Positions 7,340-17,682 of a stretch of 28,767 nucleotides of DNA are shown here, in pieces. Position numbers and translations under genes: made by a program. The DNA is taken from positions 1 through 28,767 of the forward strand of contig JAJYJA010000007.1 of NCBI GenBank assembly GCA_021789795.1, given 5' to 3'. The notes beneath the pieces are model-generated. The model did not search any database and was not told where the DNA came from. It saw nothing but the letters and a program-made list of their open reading frames with translations. This DNA is from Deltaproteobacteria bacterium (lineage in GTDB: Bacteria; Desulfobacterota; Desulfobulbia; Desulfobulbales; VMSU01). Numbering within the stretch: the stretch's first letter is position 1; every line of letters begins with the position of its first letter.

Positions 7340-7438
7340 TCAGGTGCTGGAAGAGCCAGCGCCGAAGAACTGCGAGACGGCGATTCCCGCCGCCAGCGCG
7401 ATCAGGAGCCAGAGGGTTTTCTTGAGGGAGGCGTTCAT
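7340..7438 (-). CDS. Possible 32-aa single-pass membrane peptide
   Basis: The frame runs from ATG (complement of 7436-7438) to TGA (complement of 7340-7342). It encodes a short basic start (MNASLKKT), one hydrophobic stretch of about 16 residues (LWLLIALAAGIAVSQFF) and a Gly/Ser tail. This is the layout of a small transmembrane peptide. No Shine-Dalgarno sequence is visible upstream, which weakens the call. Past the TGA the same frame stays open for 20 more codons of Ala/Pro-rich sequence before a TAG. The rest of the 392-nt gap (7246-7637) holds the AMP nucleosidase promoter and nothing else I can identify. Confidence 0.35.
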   Translation of the reverse strand: MNASLKKTLWLLIALAAGIAVSQFFGAGSSST

Positions 7439-7547
7439 GGCGGCGAGGGGAGGAGGTTTATTTAAGGACGTTTTCTCGGCTGCTTGCAATAGATAATGCA
7501 TAATCGCGGCCCGGTCAATGCGCTTTAACGGCGAGGCCGTTTTCCCT

Positions 7548-7577
7548 GTGACACCCCTGGCCCGGATCGGCTATACT
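7548..7577 (+). promoter_or_regulatory. Promoter of the AMP nucleosidase gene
   Basis: GTGACA (7548-7553, 5/6 match to the -35 box) and TATACT (7572-7577, 5/6 match to the -10 box) are separated by 18 bp. They lie about 60 nt upstream of the start codon at 7638. Confidence 0.55.
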
Positions 7578-7637
7578 GACCCGAAAAAATCGCGCCCCGG
7601 CGCCACCCGCCGCAAAAATTAAACCATAAGGGAGGCC

Positions 7638-8432
7638 ATGACCTCATCGCTTCGTCCCGACAGCTACGCCAGAAACACCCTGGAACGTTACACCGGTTCC
7701 TCGGTCGAGGAGTTCGGCTCGCATATAATCCTCTGCAACTTTCCCCGATATGTGCATGATTTCGCGGCGAAAAAAAATCTACAGATCAAATCGGGATACT
7801 GGGACGCGGCCCACGACCAGGAGTCGGGCATCTCGATCATCAACTACGGGGTCGGCTCCCCCTCCTCGGGGATCATCATGCACTGCCTGTCCTTTCTCGA
7901 CAAGCTGAGGTGCGTGATCATGCTGGGGATGTGCGGCGGCATCGCCGACGACCTGGAGGTGGGCGACCTCATCATCCCCACCGCCAGCATCCGGGACGAG
8001 GGCACCAGCCAGCACTACCTGCCCAAGGACGTGCCGGCCCAGCCCGGCTTCTGGATCAACCGGATCTGCGAGGAGGTAATCACCGCCCGTACCGGGAAAA
8101 AGCCAAGAAACGGCATCATGCTGACCACCGACTACCGGATGTGGGAGTTCGACCAGGAGTTCATCGACTACATCCTCAAGCACCGGATCCTGGCCATCGA
8201 CATGGAAATCGCCACCCTGTTCTCGGTGGGCTACGCCCTAAACGTGTCGGTGGGCGCCATCATGCTGGTCTCGGACCAACCCCTGCGCAAGGGCGGGATC
8301 AAGAGCAAGGACAGCGCCACCGAGATCTTCCGCAAATTTACCGACCATCACCTGCGGATGGGCATCGAGATCATGGAGACGATCCGGTCCGACGACAACG
8401 GCGCTGGCCAGGAGGAGAAGATTGGAACCTGA
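7638..8432 (+). CDS. AMP nucleosidase (short, nucleoside-phosphorylase type)
   Basis: The protein is 264 aa, close to the short AMP nucleosidases of Bacteroidetes and related groups (about 258 aa), not the 480-aa Amn of enterics. It is predicted to hydrolyse AMP to adenine and ribose 5-phosphate. A purine nucleoside phosphorylase fold is indicated by INYGVGSPSSG (about 72), the MLGMCGGI turn with DLEVGDLIIPTASIRDEG (about 95-125), and IDMEIATLFSVGY (about 190), where the Met-Glu pair normally contacts the ribose. The start ATG 7638 has GGGAGG 5 nt upstream. It overlaps the following gene by 11 nt, so the two are probably co-translated. A related phosphorylase substrate cannot be excluded. Confidence 0.8.
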   Translation: MTSSLRPDSYARNTLERYTGSSVEEFGSHIILCNFPRYVHDFAAKKNLQIKSGYWDAAHDQESGISIINYGVGSPSSGIIMHCLSFLDKLRCVIMLGMCGGIADDLEVGDLIIPTASIRDEGTSQHYLPKDVPAQPGFWINRICEEVITARTGKKPRNGIMLTTDYRMWEFDQEFIDYILKHRILAIDMEIATLFSVGYALNVSVGAIMLVSDQPLRKGGIKSKDSATEIFRKFTDHHLRMGIEIMETIRSDDNGAGQEEKIGT

Positions 8433-8769
8433 TTGGCACCAGGTCAGCCCCTTCCGACGGGCGGTCTACCGGCTGACCGCCCTGATCCCGCCCGGGCGGG
8501 TGACCACCTACGGCGCCCTGGCCCGGGCCCTGGGCGGCATCAGCCCGCGGGCGGTGGGTCAGGCCTTGCGGCGCAACCCCTTCGCCCCGGCGGTGCCCTG
8601 CCACCGGGTGATCCGGGGCGACCTGACGGTGGGCGGCTTCACGGGCCAGAGCCAAGGCCCGGCGGTGGCCCGCAAGCTCGAACTACTCACTGGCGAGGGG
8701 GTAAAGTTTGCGGACGGCAGGCTGCTCGACCGGGAGCGGCTGTGGACGCCGCCCGCCACCGCCCCCTGA
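8422..8769 (+). CDS. Single-domain MGMT-family DNA alkyltransferase
   Basis: The protein is 115 aa. It starts at TTG 8422, chosen because GGAGGAG (8411-8417) sits just upstream and no suitable ATG exists. It matches the C-terminal DNA-binding domain of O6-alkylguanine-DNA alkyltransferases: GRVTTYGALARALGG (25-39), the helix-turn-helix with RAVGQALRRNP (43-53) and the active-site PCHRV (59-63, Cys60). The cysteine is retained, so it is not an alkyltransferase-like protein with a Trp substitution. The N-terminal ribonuclease-like domain of Ogt/Ada is absent. It probably accepts alkyl groups from damaged guanine, or flips damaged bases for other repair pathways. Its last codons form half of an inverted repeat shared with the convergent gene. 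Confidence 0.85.
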   Translation: MEPDWHQVSPFRRAVYRLTALIPPGRVTTYGALARALGGISPRAVGQALRRNPFAPAVPCHRVIRGDLTVGGFTGQSQGPAVARKLELLTGEGVKFADGRLLDRERLWTPPATAP

Positions 8770-8805
8770 CCGTGGCGCGGACCCTCCCTCAGGGGGCGGT
8801 GGCGG
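8753..8805. terminator. Bidirectional terminator built from two convergent gene ends
   Basis: CCGCCACCGCCCCCTGA (8753-8769) is the exact reverse complement of 8789-8805, giving a 17-bp perfect stem around a 19-nt loop. Each arm ends in the stop codon of its gene (TGA 8767-8769; complement of 8789-8791). Both proteins therefore end in Ala-Thr-Ala-Pro. The stem is extremely GC-rich, but neither side has a clear U tract. Confidence 0.7.
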
Positions 8806-9979
8806 CGGGCAGGATGATGGAGACGGTCGTGCCCTGGCCGAGCTGGGATTTGATGCCGATCCGGCCCTGATGCCGGCTGACGATGGTGTGGCAGAGGGCG
8901 AGCCCCAAGCCCTTGCCCTTGGCGGCGCCCTTGGGGCTGGTGGTGAAGTAGGGGTCGAAGATCCGGCCGATGATCTCGGGCGGGATCCCCACCCCGTGAT
9001 CGGTCAGGGAGAGCCGCACCGCGTCCCGGCCCAGGGGGTTGGCCGCCGGCCCCTCTCCCGGCCCGGCGGGGAGGTTTTCCGCCTCAATCACCAACACCCC
9101 CCCCTCGGGCATGGCCTCGGCGGCGTTGTAGCAGATGTTGCGAATCACGGTGCGCAGTTGGCCGTGATCGCCCCGCACCGGCCAGATGTCGGGGGCAATC
9201 CGTTCCTCGGCCTTGAGCTGGGGCATGGCCTTGCCCAGATGGCCCAGGCTCTCGCCAACCAGCGCCCGCACCGAAACGCTGGCCAGAATCGGCTCGCCGC
9301 CCTTGGAGAAGGCCAAGAGTTGCCGGGTCAGCTCCACCGCCAGGTTGTTGACCATCTTGGCCTGCTTGAGCCACTGCCGCTGGGCCTCGGGGTCGGTCTC
9401 CCGCAAGGACAGGTCGAGATAGCCGCCCAGGGCGGTAAGCAGGTTGTTGAAGTCGTGGGCCAGGCCGCCGCACAGGGAGCCTAAGGCCTCAAGGTTTAGC
9501 GCCTTCTGCCGCTCATCGTCGTTCGCGGGGGCCGGTTGCCGCTGGGGGGCGGCCTGCTTCAACCGCTCCGCCCGCAGCAGGGCGGCGTGGACCCGCTCCA
9601 GGAGGGAGTCCCGCTCCAGCGGCGGGCAGAGGTAGTCCCAGGCCCCGGCCCGCAAGGCGACGTGGGCCTTGTGATCGTCCTCCCCGGGCCCGACGACCAG
9701 CACCGGCAGCATCGGGGCCTCGATGGTCACCGCCAACAGGACGTGGAAGCCGTCACTCTCCGGGCTTATCAGGTCGGCGAGAACCAGGTCGAAATGCCGG
9801 CGCCTAAACAGGGCCACCCCCTCCTGGCCATGACAGGCGCAGGTGGGGGCGAACCCCGCCTGCCGCAGCCAGTCGGCAAGTTGGTCTAGGGTGGCCACGT
9901 CCTCGTCAACCACCAGGATGGGCGGTCTTTGGCCCCTGGCGACCGGCGCGGAAGGTTGGGATTTAAGGTTGTTCATCAC
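8789..9979 (-). CDS. Receiver domain-histidine kinase, soluble
   Basis: The protein is 396 aa from GTG (complement of 9977-9979); the ATG next to it (9974-9976) would give 395 aa. No membrane segment is present, so it is cytosolic. Residues about 20-140 are a receiver domain with acidic D25/D27 and phospho-acceptor D69. The conserved Thr/Ser and Lys positions read G (VVGP) and P (CPP), so signalling through it is probably altered. A histidine kinase core follows: GGLAHDFNNLL with H175, the N-box NAAEA, the G1 box DHGVGI and the G2 box GKGLGLAL. This HDFNNLL class of kinase often receives input from other regulators. No cognate response regulator lies adjacent. It converges on the alkyltransferase gene. 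Confidence 0.88.
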   Translation of the reverse strand: MMNNLKSQPSAPVARGQRPPILVVDEDVATLDQLADWLRQAGFAPTCACHGQEGVALFRRRHFDLVLADLISPESDGFHVLLAVTIEAPMLPVLVVGPGEDDHKAHVALRAGAWDYLCPPLERDSLLERVHAALLRAERLKQAAPQRQPAPANDDERQKALNLEALGSLCGGLAHDFNNLLTALGGYLDLSLRETDPEAQRQWLKQAKMVNNLAVELTRQLLAFSKGGEPILASVSVRALVGESLGHLGKAMPQLKAEERIAPDIWPVRGDHGQLRTVIRNICYNAAEAMPEGGVLVIEAENLPAGPGEGPAANPLGRDAVRLSLTDHGVGIPPEIIGRIFDPYFTTSPKGAAKGKGLGLALCHTIVSRHQGRIGIKSQLGQGTTVSIILPAATAP

Positions 9980-10050
9980 TCTCGATCAGTTGTCCGCCGA
10001 TCCCAGCTGGCCGCGATGACGGCTAAGTCCGAAACCACTTGATTTCATAA

Positions 10051-10203
10051 TGACAGTCTCGCAAAAAGGTAGCCGATGGCTAAGCAAAAGGGCCGATATA
10101 CAAGGCGCGGGGTGTGTTTGGCGAGTGAGGCCATACATATGGTATGCCGAACGAGCCAAACCGCCCCGCAACGCGGTAGATCGGCCTTTTTGCGACGCCA
10201 TCA
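10051..10203 (-). repeat. Dispersed hairpin repeat, copy 3 (complete, MITE-like)
   Basis: This is the complete copy, 153 bp. Its ends are inverted repeats with the core TCGCAAAAAGG (10059-10069) and CCTTTTTGCGA (10185-10195). The outer flank CGCCATCA (10196-10203) matches the TGATGGCG end of copy 2. The inside is a long imperfect palindrome: GCAAAAGGGCCGAT with ATCGGCCTTTTTGC, then GCGGGGTGTGTTTGGC with GCCAAACCGCCCCGC, then GGCCATAC with GTATGCC. It encodes no protein. I see no obvious target-site duplication. The other part of the 9980-10389 gap holds a Fur-like palindrome. Confidence 0.8.
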
Positions 10204-10354
10204 AGTTTCCACCTTGCCGGATCCAGGCCTGCGCCAGGGTGGCGGTGGAGCGGGCGGGTCAGTTTCCGGCCCAGTTAAACAAGTTGCCGCCCCTCACTCA
10301 AGCCCTTTTTATCGGCCAAGGGGAGGCAATTAACTTAATGCTTTTATTTTAATG

Positions 10355-10371
10355 AGAATAATGCTTATTCT
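10355..10371. promoter_or_regulatory. Fur-like palindrome upstream of kamA
   Basis: AGAATAATGCTTATTCT is a perfect 7-3-7 palindrome within the AT-rich stretch AATGAGAATAATGCTTATTCTG. It resembles the GATAAT-type hexamers of Fur boxes and lies 19 nt before the first possible start of the radical-SAM gene. The binding protein is not known; iron-dependent repression is the most natural guess. Confidence 0.5.
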
Positions 10372-10389
10372 GCCAGGTTCCCTAATTTT

Positions 10390-11466
10390 ATGGGCCGCCA
10401 ACAAGCAAAAAAGGACCAGCTCGTGACCGACTGGCGGCGGATACTCATGCAAAGTCTCGGCCATCCCGGCCAGCTCGCGGCCCGTTTTCCCGGCCAGGGT
10501 GCGGGGCTGGAGGCGGTCTGCGCACGTTACCCGATGCGGATCAACCCCTACTACCTGAGCCTGATCCGGGAGGTGGGCGATCCCCTGTGGCGGCAGGCGG
10601 TGCCGGATTTGAGGGAGCTGGACGATCAGGTCTGCCTCGAGGACCCCCTGGCCGAGGAGGACTTGAGCCCGGTGCCCAACCTGATCCACAAGTATCCGGA
10701 CCGGGTGCTGTTTTTAGTGCACAACCAGTGCGCAATGTACTGCCGGTTCTGCACCCGAAAACGCAAGGTGGGCACGGCCCGGATGCAGATCGGCGAGGAA
10801 TCGATCCGGGCCGGGCTGGACTATATCCGCCAGACCCCGGCGGTGCGGGACGTGTTGGTCTCGGGCGGCGACCCCCTGCTCCTCTCCGACGCACGGCTCG
10901 ACCAACTGCTCGCCGCCCTGCGGGCCATCCCCACGGTGGAGATCATCCGCATCGGCACCCGGGTGCCCTGCGTCCTGCCCATGCGGGTGACCCCAGCCCT
11001 GGCCGCGGTATTAAAACGCCACCATCCCCTCTACCTCAACACCCACTTCAACCACCCGGCGGAGCTGACCCCGGAGGCGGCCCTGGCCTGCGGACGGCTG
11101 GCCGACGCCGGCATCCCCCTGGGCTGCCAGACCGTGCTCCTGCACGGGGTCAACGACGATCCGGAGGTCATGAGCCGCCTGATGCGCGGACTCTTGCGTT
11201 TTCGCGTCAAACCATATTATATATTTCAGGCGGACATGACCCGGGGCACCAACCACTTCCGCACCTCCATCGCCACCGGCTTGAACATCATGCGCTCCTT
11301 AATCGGCCACCACTCCGGCCTGGCGGTACCCACCTACGCCGTGGACGCCCCCGGCGGGGGTGGCAAGATCCCCCTGACTCCCGATTACCTGATCGAGCGC
11401 GGCCAGACAGTGCGCTTCGTCAACTACCGGGGCGAGATATGCTCCTACCAGGACGGTGACTACTGA
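10390..11466 (+). CDS. Lysine 2,3-aminomutase (KamA) family radical SAM enzyme
   Basis: The protein is 358 aa from ATG 10390, which lacks a ribosome binding site. GTG 10423, preceded by AAAAAAGGA, is a credible alternative start (347 aa). The radical SAM cluster motif is CAMYCRFC (C114, C118, C121). The PLP lysine is K326 in PGGGGK. D282 (QADMT) and D319 (AVDAP) match the two aspartates that bind the lysine side-chain amine in KamA, favouring lysine over glutamate as substrate. The reaction would be lysine to beta-lysine, either free (osmolyte or catabolism) or for modification of elongation factor P as in EpmB. No efp or epmA gene lies in the window. The long C-terminal tail of clostridial KamA is absent. 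It overlaps the next gene by one base (TGATG). Confidence 0.85.
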   Translation: MGRQQAKKDQLVTDWRRILMQSLGHPGQLAARFPGQGAGLEAVCARYPMRINPYYLSLIREVGDPLWRQAVPDLRELDDQVCLEDPLAEEDLSPVPNLIHKYPDRVLFLVHNQCAMYCRFCTRKRKVGTARMQIGEESIRAGLDYIRQTPAVRDVLVSGGDPLLLSDARLDQLLAALRAIPTVEIIRIGTRVPCVLPMRVTPALAAVLKRHHPLYLNTHFNHPAELTPEAALACGRLADAGIPLGCQTVLLHGVNDDPEVMSRLMRGLLRFRVKPYYIFQADMTRGTNHFRTSIATGLNIMRSLIGHHSGLAVPTYAVDAPGGGGKIPLTPDYLIERGQTVRFVNYRGEICSYQDGDY

Positions 11467-11831
11467 TGCAGCCGGACCACGGTCTCCCCGCCCTCATCGA
11501 CTTCGACAGCCTGCGTGGCAGCATGGGCCAGTACGAGAACCTCCTGCTCCGGCTGCTGGCCTTGTTCCTGGAGCAGGCCCCGGTCTGGAGTCGCGAGATC
11601 GATGAGGCCTTCGCCAGCGGGGAGCCGAACCGGGTGCGGCAGGTGTGCCACAAGATCAAGGGCGGGGCGGGCACCATCCACGCCGAACGGATCATCGTCT
11701 CCGCCACCGAGTTGGGACGACAGATCGCCGAACACGGCCTTGCCGGAACCGAACCCTTGCGGCTGCGGCTGCTGGCCGCCATCGAGGAGACGGCGGTCTT
11801 CGTCCGCGACTCCGGCTACCTGACGCCGTAA
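11466..11831 (+). CDS. Stand-alone HPt phosphotransfer protein
   Basis: The protein is 121 aa. A single histidine phosphotransfer domain carries the motif CHKIKGGAGTIHA, with phospho-acceptor H62. HPt proteins shuttle phosphoryl groups between hybrid histidine kinases and response regulators. The start ATG overlaps the kamA stop by one base, and its TAA overlaps the comM start by one base, so it lies inside a tightly packed operon of unrelated functions. No response regulator accompanies it. The large hybrid kinase at 14379-17450 has its own HPt, so this protein may serve another kinase. Confidence 0.85.
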   Translation: MQPDHGLPALIDFDSLRGSMGQYENLLLRLLALFLEQAPVWSREIDEAFASGEPNRVRQVCHKIKGGAGTIHAERIIVSATELGRQIAEHGLAGTEPLRLRLLAAIEETAVFVRDSGYLTP

Positions 11832-13375
11832 TGCTGGCCAAGATCCACAGCGCCACGGTGGAAGGGGTCAACGGCATCCTGGTGGAGGTGGAGGTCGATA
11901 TCGCCTTCGGCTTGCCCACCTTCGCCACCGTCGGCCTGCCGGAGGCGGCGGTGCGGGAAAGCAAGGACCGGGTCAAGGCGGCGATCAAGAACAGCGGCTA
12001 CGAGTTTCCGGCCCACCGGATCACGGTCAACCTGGCCCCGGCCGACCTGCGCAAGGCCGGCACCGGCTACGACCTGCCCATCGCCCTCGGCATCGTGGCG
12101 GCGGCGGGTCTGGTGCCGGAGCTTAGGCTGGCCAGCCACCTGGCCCTGGGCGAACTGTCCCTGGATGGCCGGATCCGGCCGGTGCCGGGGGTGCTGCCCA
12201 TCGTCATGGCCGCCCGCCGCCAGGGTCTGCGCGGGGCGCTGGTGCCAGCCGAGAACGCCCGCGAGGCGGCGGTGGTGCAGGGTATCGAGGTGATTCCGGT
12301 CTCCACCCTGCACCAGGCGGTGGAGTTCCTGGCCGGCATCGCCGACATCGCCCCGGCCCAGGTCGATCTCGAAAGCTTCTTTCAGACCGCCGTCCGCCAC
12401 GAGGCCGACCTCTCCGAGGTCAAGGGCCAGCCCCACGCCAAACGGGCCTTGGAGATTGCGGCGGCGGGCGGTCACAACCTGCTCTTCGAGGGCCCGCCCG
12501 GCAGCGGCAAGACCATGATGGCCCGCCGCCTGCCCTCCATCCTGCCCGACCTGACCCTGGACGAGGCCCTGGAGACTACCGGCGTCTACAGCGTGGCCGG
12601 GCTGATGGGCAAGGACGCGGCCATCGTCATCCAGCGGCCCTTCCGCGCCCCGCACCACACCATCTCCGACGCCGGGTTGATCGGCGGCGGTCAGATCCCC
12701 AGGCCGGGCGAGGTCTCCCTGGCGCACAATGGCATCTTGTTCCTAGACGAGCTGGCCGAATTCAAGAAAAATATCCTGGAGGGCCTGCGCCAGCCGCTCG
12801 AAGACGGGGTGGTGACCATCTCCCGGGCCGCCAGTTCCCTAAGCTTCCCAGCCCGCTTCATCCTGGTGGCGGCCTCCAACCCTTGCCCCTGCGGTTTTCT
12901 GGGCGACAGCCGCCACGACTGCCAGTGCTCCCCCACCCAAATTCAACGCTACCGGGGCCGGATCTCGGGGCCCCTGCTTGACCGCATCGACATGTACGTG
13001 GAGGTGGCGGCGGTACCCTTCGCCGACCTGGCCGCCGCCGACGACGGCGAGGCCTCGGCCACGGTCAAGGCGCGGGTGGTCAAGGCCAGGGAGATCCAGC
13101 GGCGGCGGTTTGCCGAACTGCCGCAAGTCCACGCCAACAGCCAAATGCCGCCCCGGATGGTCAAGCGCTTCTGCGCCCTGGAACAGGACTCGGAACGGCT
13201 GCTGGAGAGGGCGGTCACCCGACTGGGGCTATCGGCCCGGGCCTTCCGCCGCATCCAGAAGATCGCCCGCACCATCGCCGACTTGGCGGGACACCCCAAC
13301 ATCCAGACCGCCCATGTCGCCGAGGCCATTCAGTACCGCCGCCTGGACCGAAAGCCGGATGCCGGCCCGGCCTGA
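11831..13375 (+). CDS. comM: YifB/ComM family Mg-chelatase-like AAA+ ATPase
   Basis: The protein is 514 aa, the standard ComM length. ATG 11831 overlaps the HPt stop as TAATG; the open frame before it is a shadow. Residues 1-170 form the Lon-like N-terminal domain starting MLAKIHSATVEGV. The AAA+ core has Walker A GPPGSGKT (221-228), Walker B ILFLDE (about 302-307) and the NPCPCGFLGD cysteine segment. ComM is a hexameric helicase that promotes branch migration during natural transformation and is widely conserved beyond known competent species. Here it follows a phosphotransfer gene, with no other competence gene in view. Confidence 0.92.
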   Translation: MLAKIHSATVEGVNGILVEVEVDIAFGLPTFATVGLPEAAVRESKDRVKAAIKNSGYEFPAHRITVNLAPADLRKAGTGYDLPIALGIVAAAGLVPELRLASHLALGELSLDGRIRPVPGVLPIVMAARRQGLRGALVPAENAREAAVVQGIEVIPVSTLHQAVEFLAGIADIAPAQVDLESFFQTAVRHEADLSEVKGQPHAKRALEIAAAGGHNLLFEGPPGSGKTMMARRLPSILPDLTLDEALETTGVYSVAGLMGKDAAIVIQRPFRAPHHTISDAGLIGGGQIPRPGEVSLAHNGILFLDELAEFKKNILEGLRQPLEDGVVTISRAASSLSFPARFILVAASNPCPCGFLGDSRHDCQCSPTQIQRYRGRISGPLLDRIDMYVEVAAVPFADLAAADDGEASATVKARVVKAREIQRRRFAELPQVHANSQMPPRMVKRFCALEQDSERLLERAVTRLGLSARAFRRIQKIARTIADLAGHPNIQTAHVAEAIQYRRLDRKPDAGPA

Positions 13376-13892
13376 CCCCGGCCCCGACCTCCGGGTGCTG
13401 CTCCCCGACGACCTCGGCCAGGTGGAACGGATCCTGGGCGGCTGGAAGGCGTTCTCGCCCCAGGAGATCGACCGGGCGCTGGAGGTCTGCAACGAGGCGG
13501 CGGCCCACCCCTTTCAGGAGTTTCACGGCTACGGGATCAAAGAGGGGTCGCGGCTTTACGGGTTCCTCGTCTTTGGTGAGATTCCCCTGGCCGACCGGGG
13601 CTGGGACCTGTACTGGTTGGGGGTGGAGCGCGGCTATGCCCGGCAGGGCCTTGGTCGGCGGCTCCTTGAGGCGATGGAGGGGATGATCCGGGGCCAGGGC
13701 GGTCGCCAGATCCACATCGAGACCGCCTCCTCCCCGGCCCTGGCCCCGGCCCACGGCCTCTACCAGGCGGCGGGCTTCATCCTCACGGCCCGTCTGCCCC
13801 ACTACTTCCGGGAGGGGGTGGACAAACTGCTCTACTTAAAAAATCTGCCCGGCAGCGGCAGACCAAACCTAACGACTCGCCAGCATGGATAA
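13359..13892 (+). CDS. GNAT-family N-acetyltransferase
   Basis: The protein is 177 aa. ATG 13359 overlaps the end of comM by 17 nt, and its stop overlaps mgtC by 8 nt. It is a single GNAT domain: the acetyl-CoA binding segment is GVERGYARQGLGRRLLEAM (about 88-106), followed by an alpha-beta core with HGLYQAAGF typical of motif B. The substrate cannot be told from the sequence. GTG 13395 is an alternative start that would avoid the overlap. Its position in the operon suggests co-transcription with comM only. Confidence 0.82.
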   Translation: MPARPDPGPDLRVLLPDDLGQVERILGGWKAFSPQEIDRALEVCNEAAAHPFQEFHGYGIKEGSRLYGFLVFGEIPLADRGWDLYWLGVERGYARQGLGRRLLEAMEGMIRGQGGRQIHIETASSPALAPAHGLYQAAGFILTARLPHYFREGVDKLLYLKNLPGSGRPNLTTRQHG

Positions 13893-14364
13893 CGTCACCT
13901 TCCTCACCCCCGGCCTATGGCTGCGGATCATTGTCTCGGTGCTCTGCGGGGCGATGATCGGCCTGGACCGGCAGCTGCGGGGCAAGCCGGCCGGCATCCG
14001 CACCAGCAGCCTGATCACCCTGGGCACCACCATCTTCGTGACCCTAAGCGCCATCTGCGCCCCTGGCCAGGCCGACCAGCTCCGGGTGCTGAGCCAGGTA
14101 GTCACCGGCATCGGCTTTTTGGGCGCCGGGGTAATCATGTCCAAGGAACGCTCGGTCACCGGGGTGACCTCGGCGGCGGTGATCTGGGTCTTGGCCACCA
14201 TCGGAGCGGCAGCGGGCATGGGCCGCTTCGGCATGGCCTTTGCCGTCACCCTGGCCACCCTGGCCATCCTGCTGGGGGTGGAGTGGCTGGAGGAGAGCTT
14301 CCAGAAACTGCGTAGCGGCCCGCACCGCCGGGACTCCCCGTCCTACGGGCAAACGGAGGAGTGA
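13885..14364 (+). CDS. MgtC/SapB family inner-membrane protein
   Basis: The protein is 159 aa. Four hydrophobic segments are visible (about 10-28, 40-60, 68-86, and 95-130 as one or two spans), with the family signatures GAMIGLDRQLRGKPAGIRT and GIGFLGAGVIM. It matches the N-terminal domain of MgtC/SapB; the cytoplasmic C-terminal domain of virulence MgtC is missing, as in most environmental homologues. The family is linked to membrane homeostasis under low magnesium or acid; the molecular activity is not settled. It is the last gene of the kamA-hpt-comM-GNAT run and converges on the hybrid kinase with a 14-nt gap. Confidence 0.88.
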   Translation: MDNVTFLTPGLWLRIIVSVLCGAMIGLDRQLRGKPAGIRTSSLITLGTTIFVTLSAICAPGQADQLRVLSQVVTGIGFLGAGVIMSKERSVTGVTSAAVIWVLATIGAAAGMGRFGMAFAVTLATLAILLGVEWLEESFQKLRSGPHRRDSPSYGQTEE

Positions 14365-14378
14365 GGGGCGGGCGGGGA

Positions 14379-17450
<3,072 letters not shown>

Positions 17451-17589
17451 GGGCGTATTCCTAGGGCGTAAGATTTTTTTAGTTTCGCCCACTATGGGGA
17501 AAAGGCCGTTTCCTGTCAAGCGACAATACCACAATGTGTCATTTTTGTCCCGGTGAGCGGCCTCTTCCTAGCCTATCCCAGATTGCGCC

Positions 17590-17618
17590 TTGACACGAGC
17601 GGCCAGGGCCGGTTAAAC
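17590..17618 (+). promoter_or_regulatory. Possible promoter of rng
   Basis: TTGACA (17590-17595) is a perfect -35 box. The best -10 candidate after 17 bp is TTAAAC (17613-17618), only a 3/6 match. The 232-nt gap between the divergent kinase and rng must carry promoters for both directions; I find no clear one for the kinase. Confidence 0.35.
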
Positions 17619-17682
17619 AGAAAGGCTACCCACCCCCAGCGGATACGGGCGGTGGTCATCACTAAAAATTTCTGGATACGAC

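Noticed and set aside
9986..10352. Several open frames around the third repeat copy
   Set aside because: They translate the palindromic repeat itself and reappear at the other copies; no protein-like conservation.
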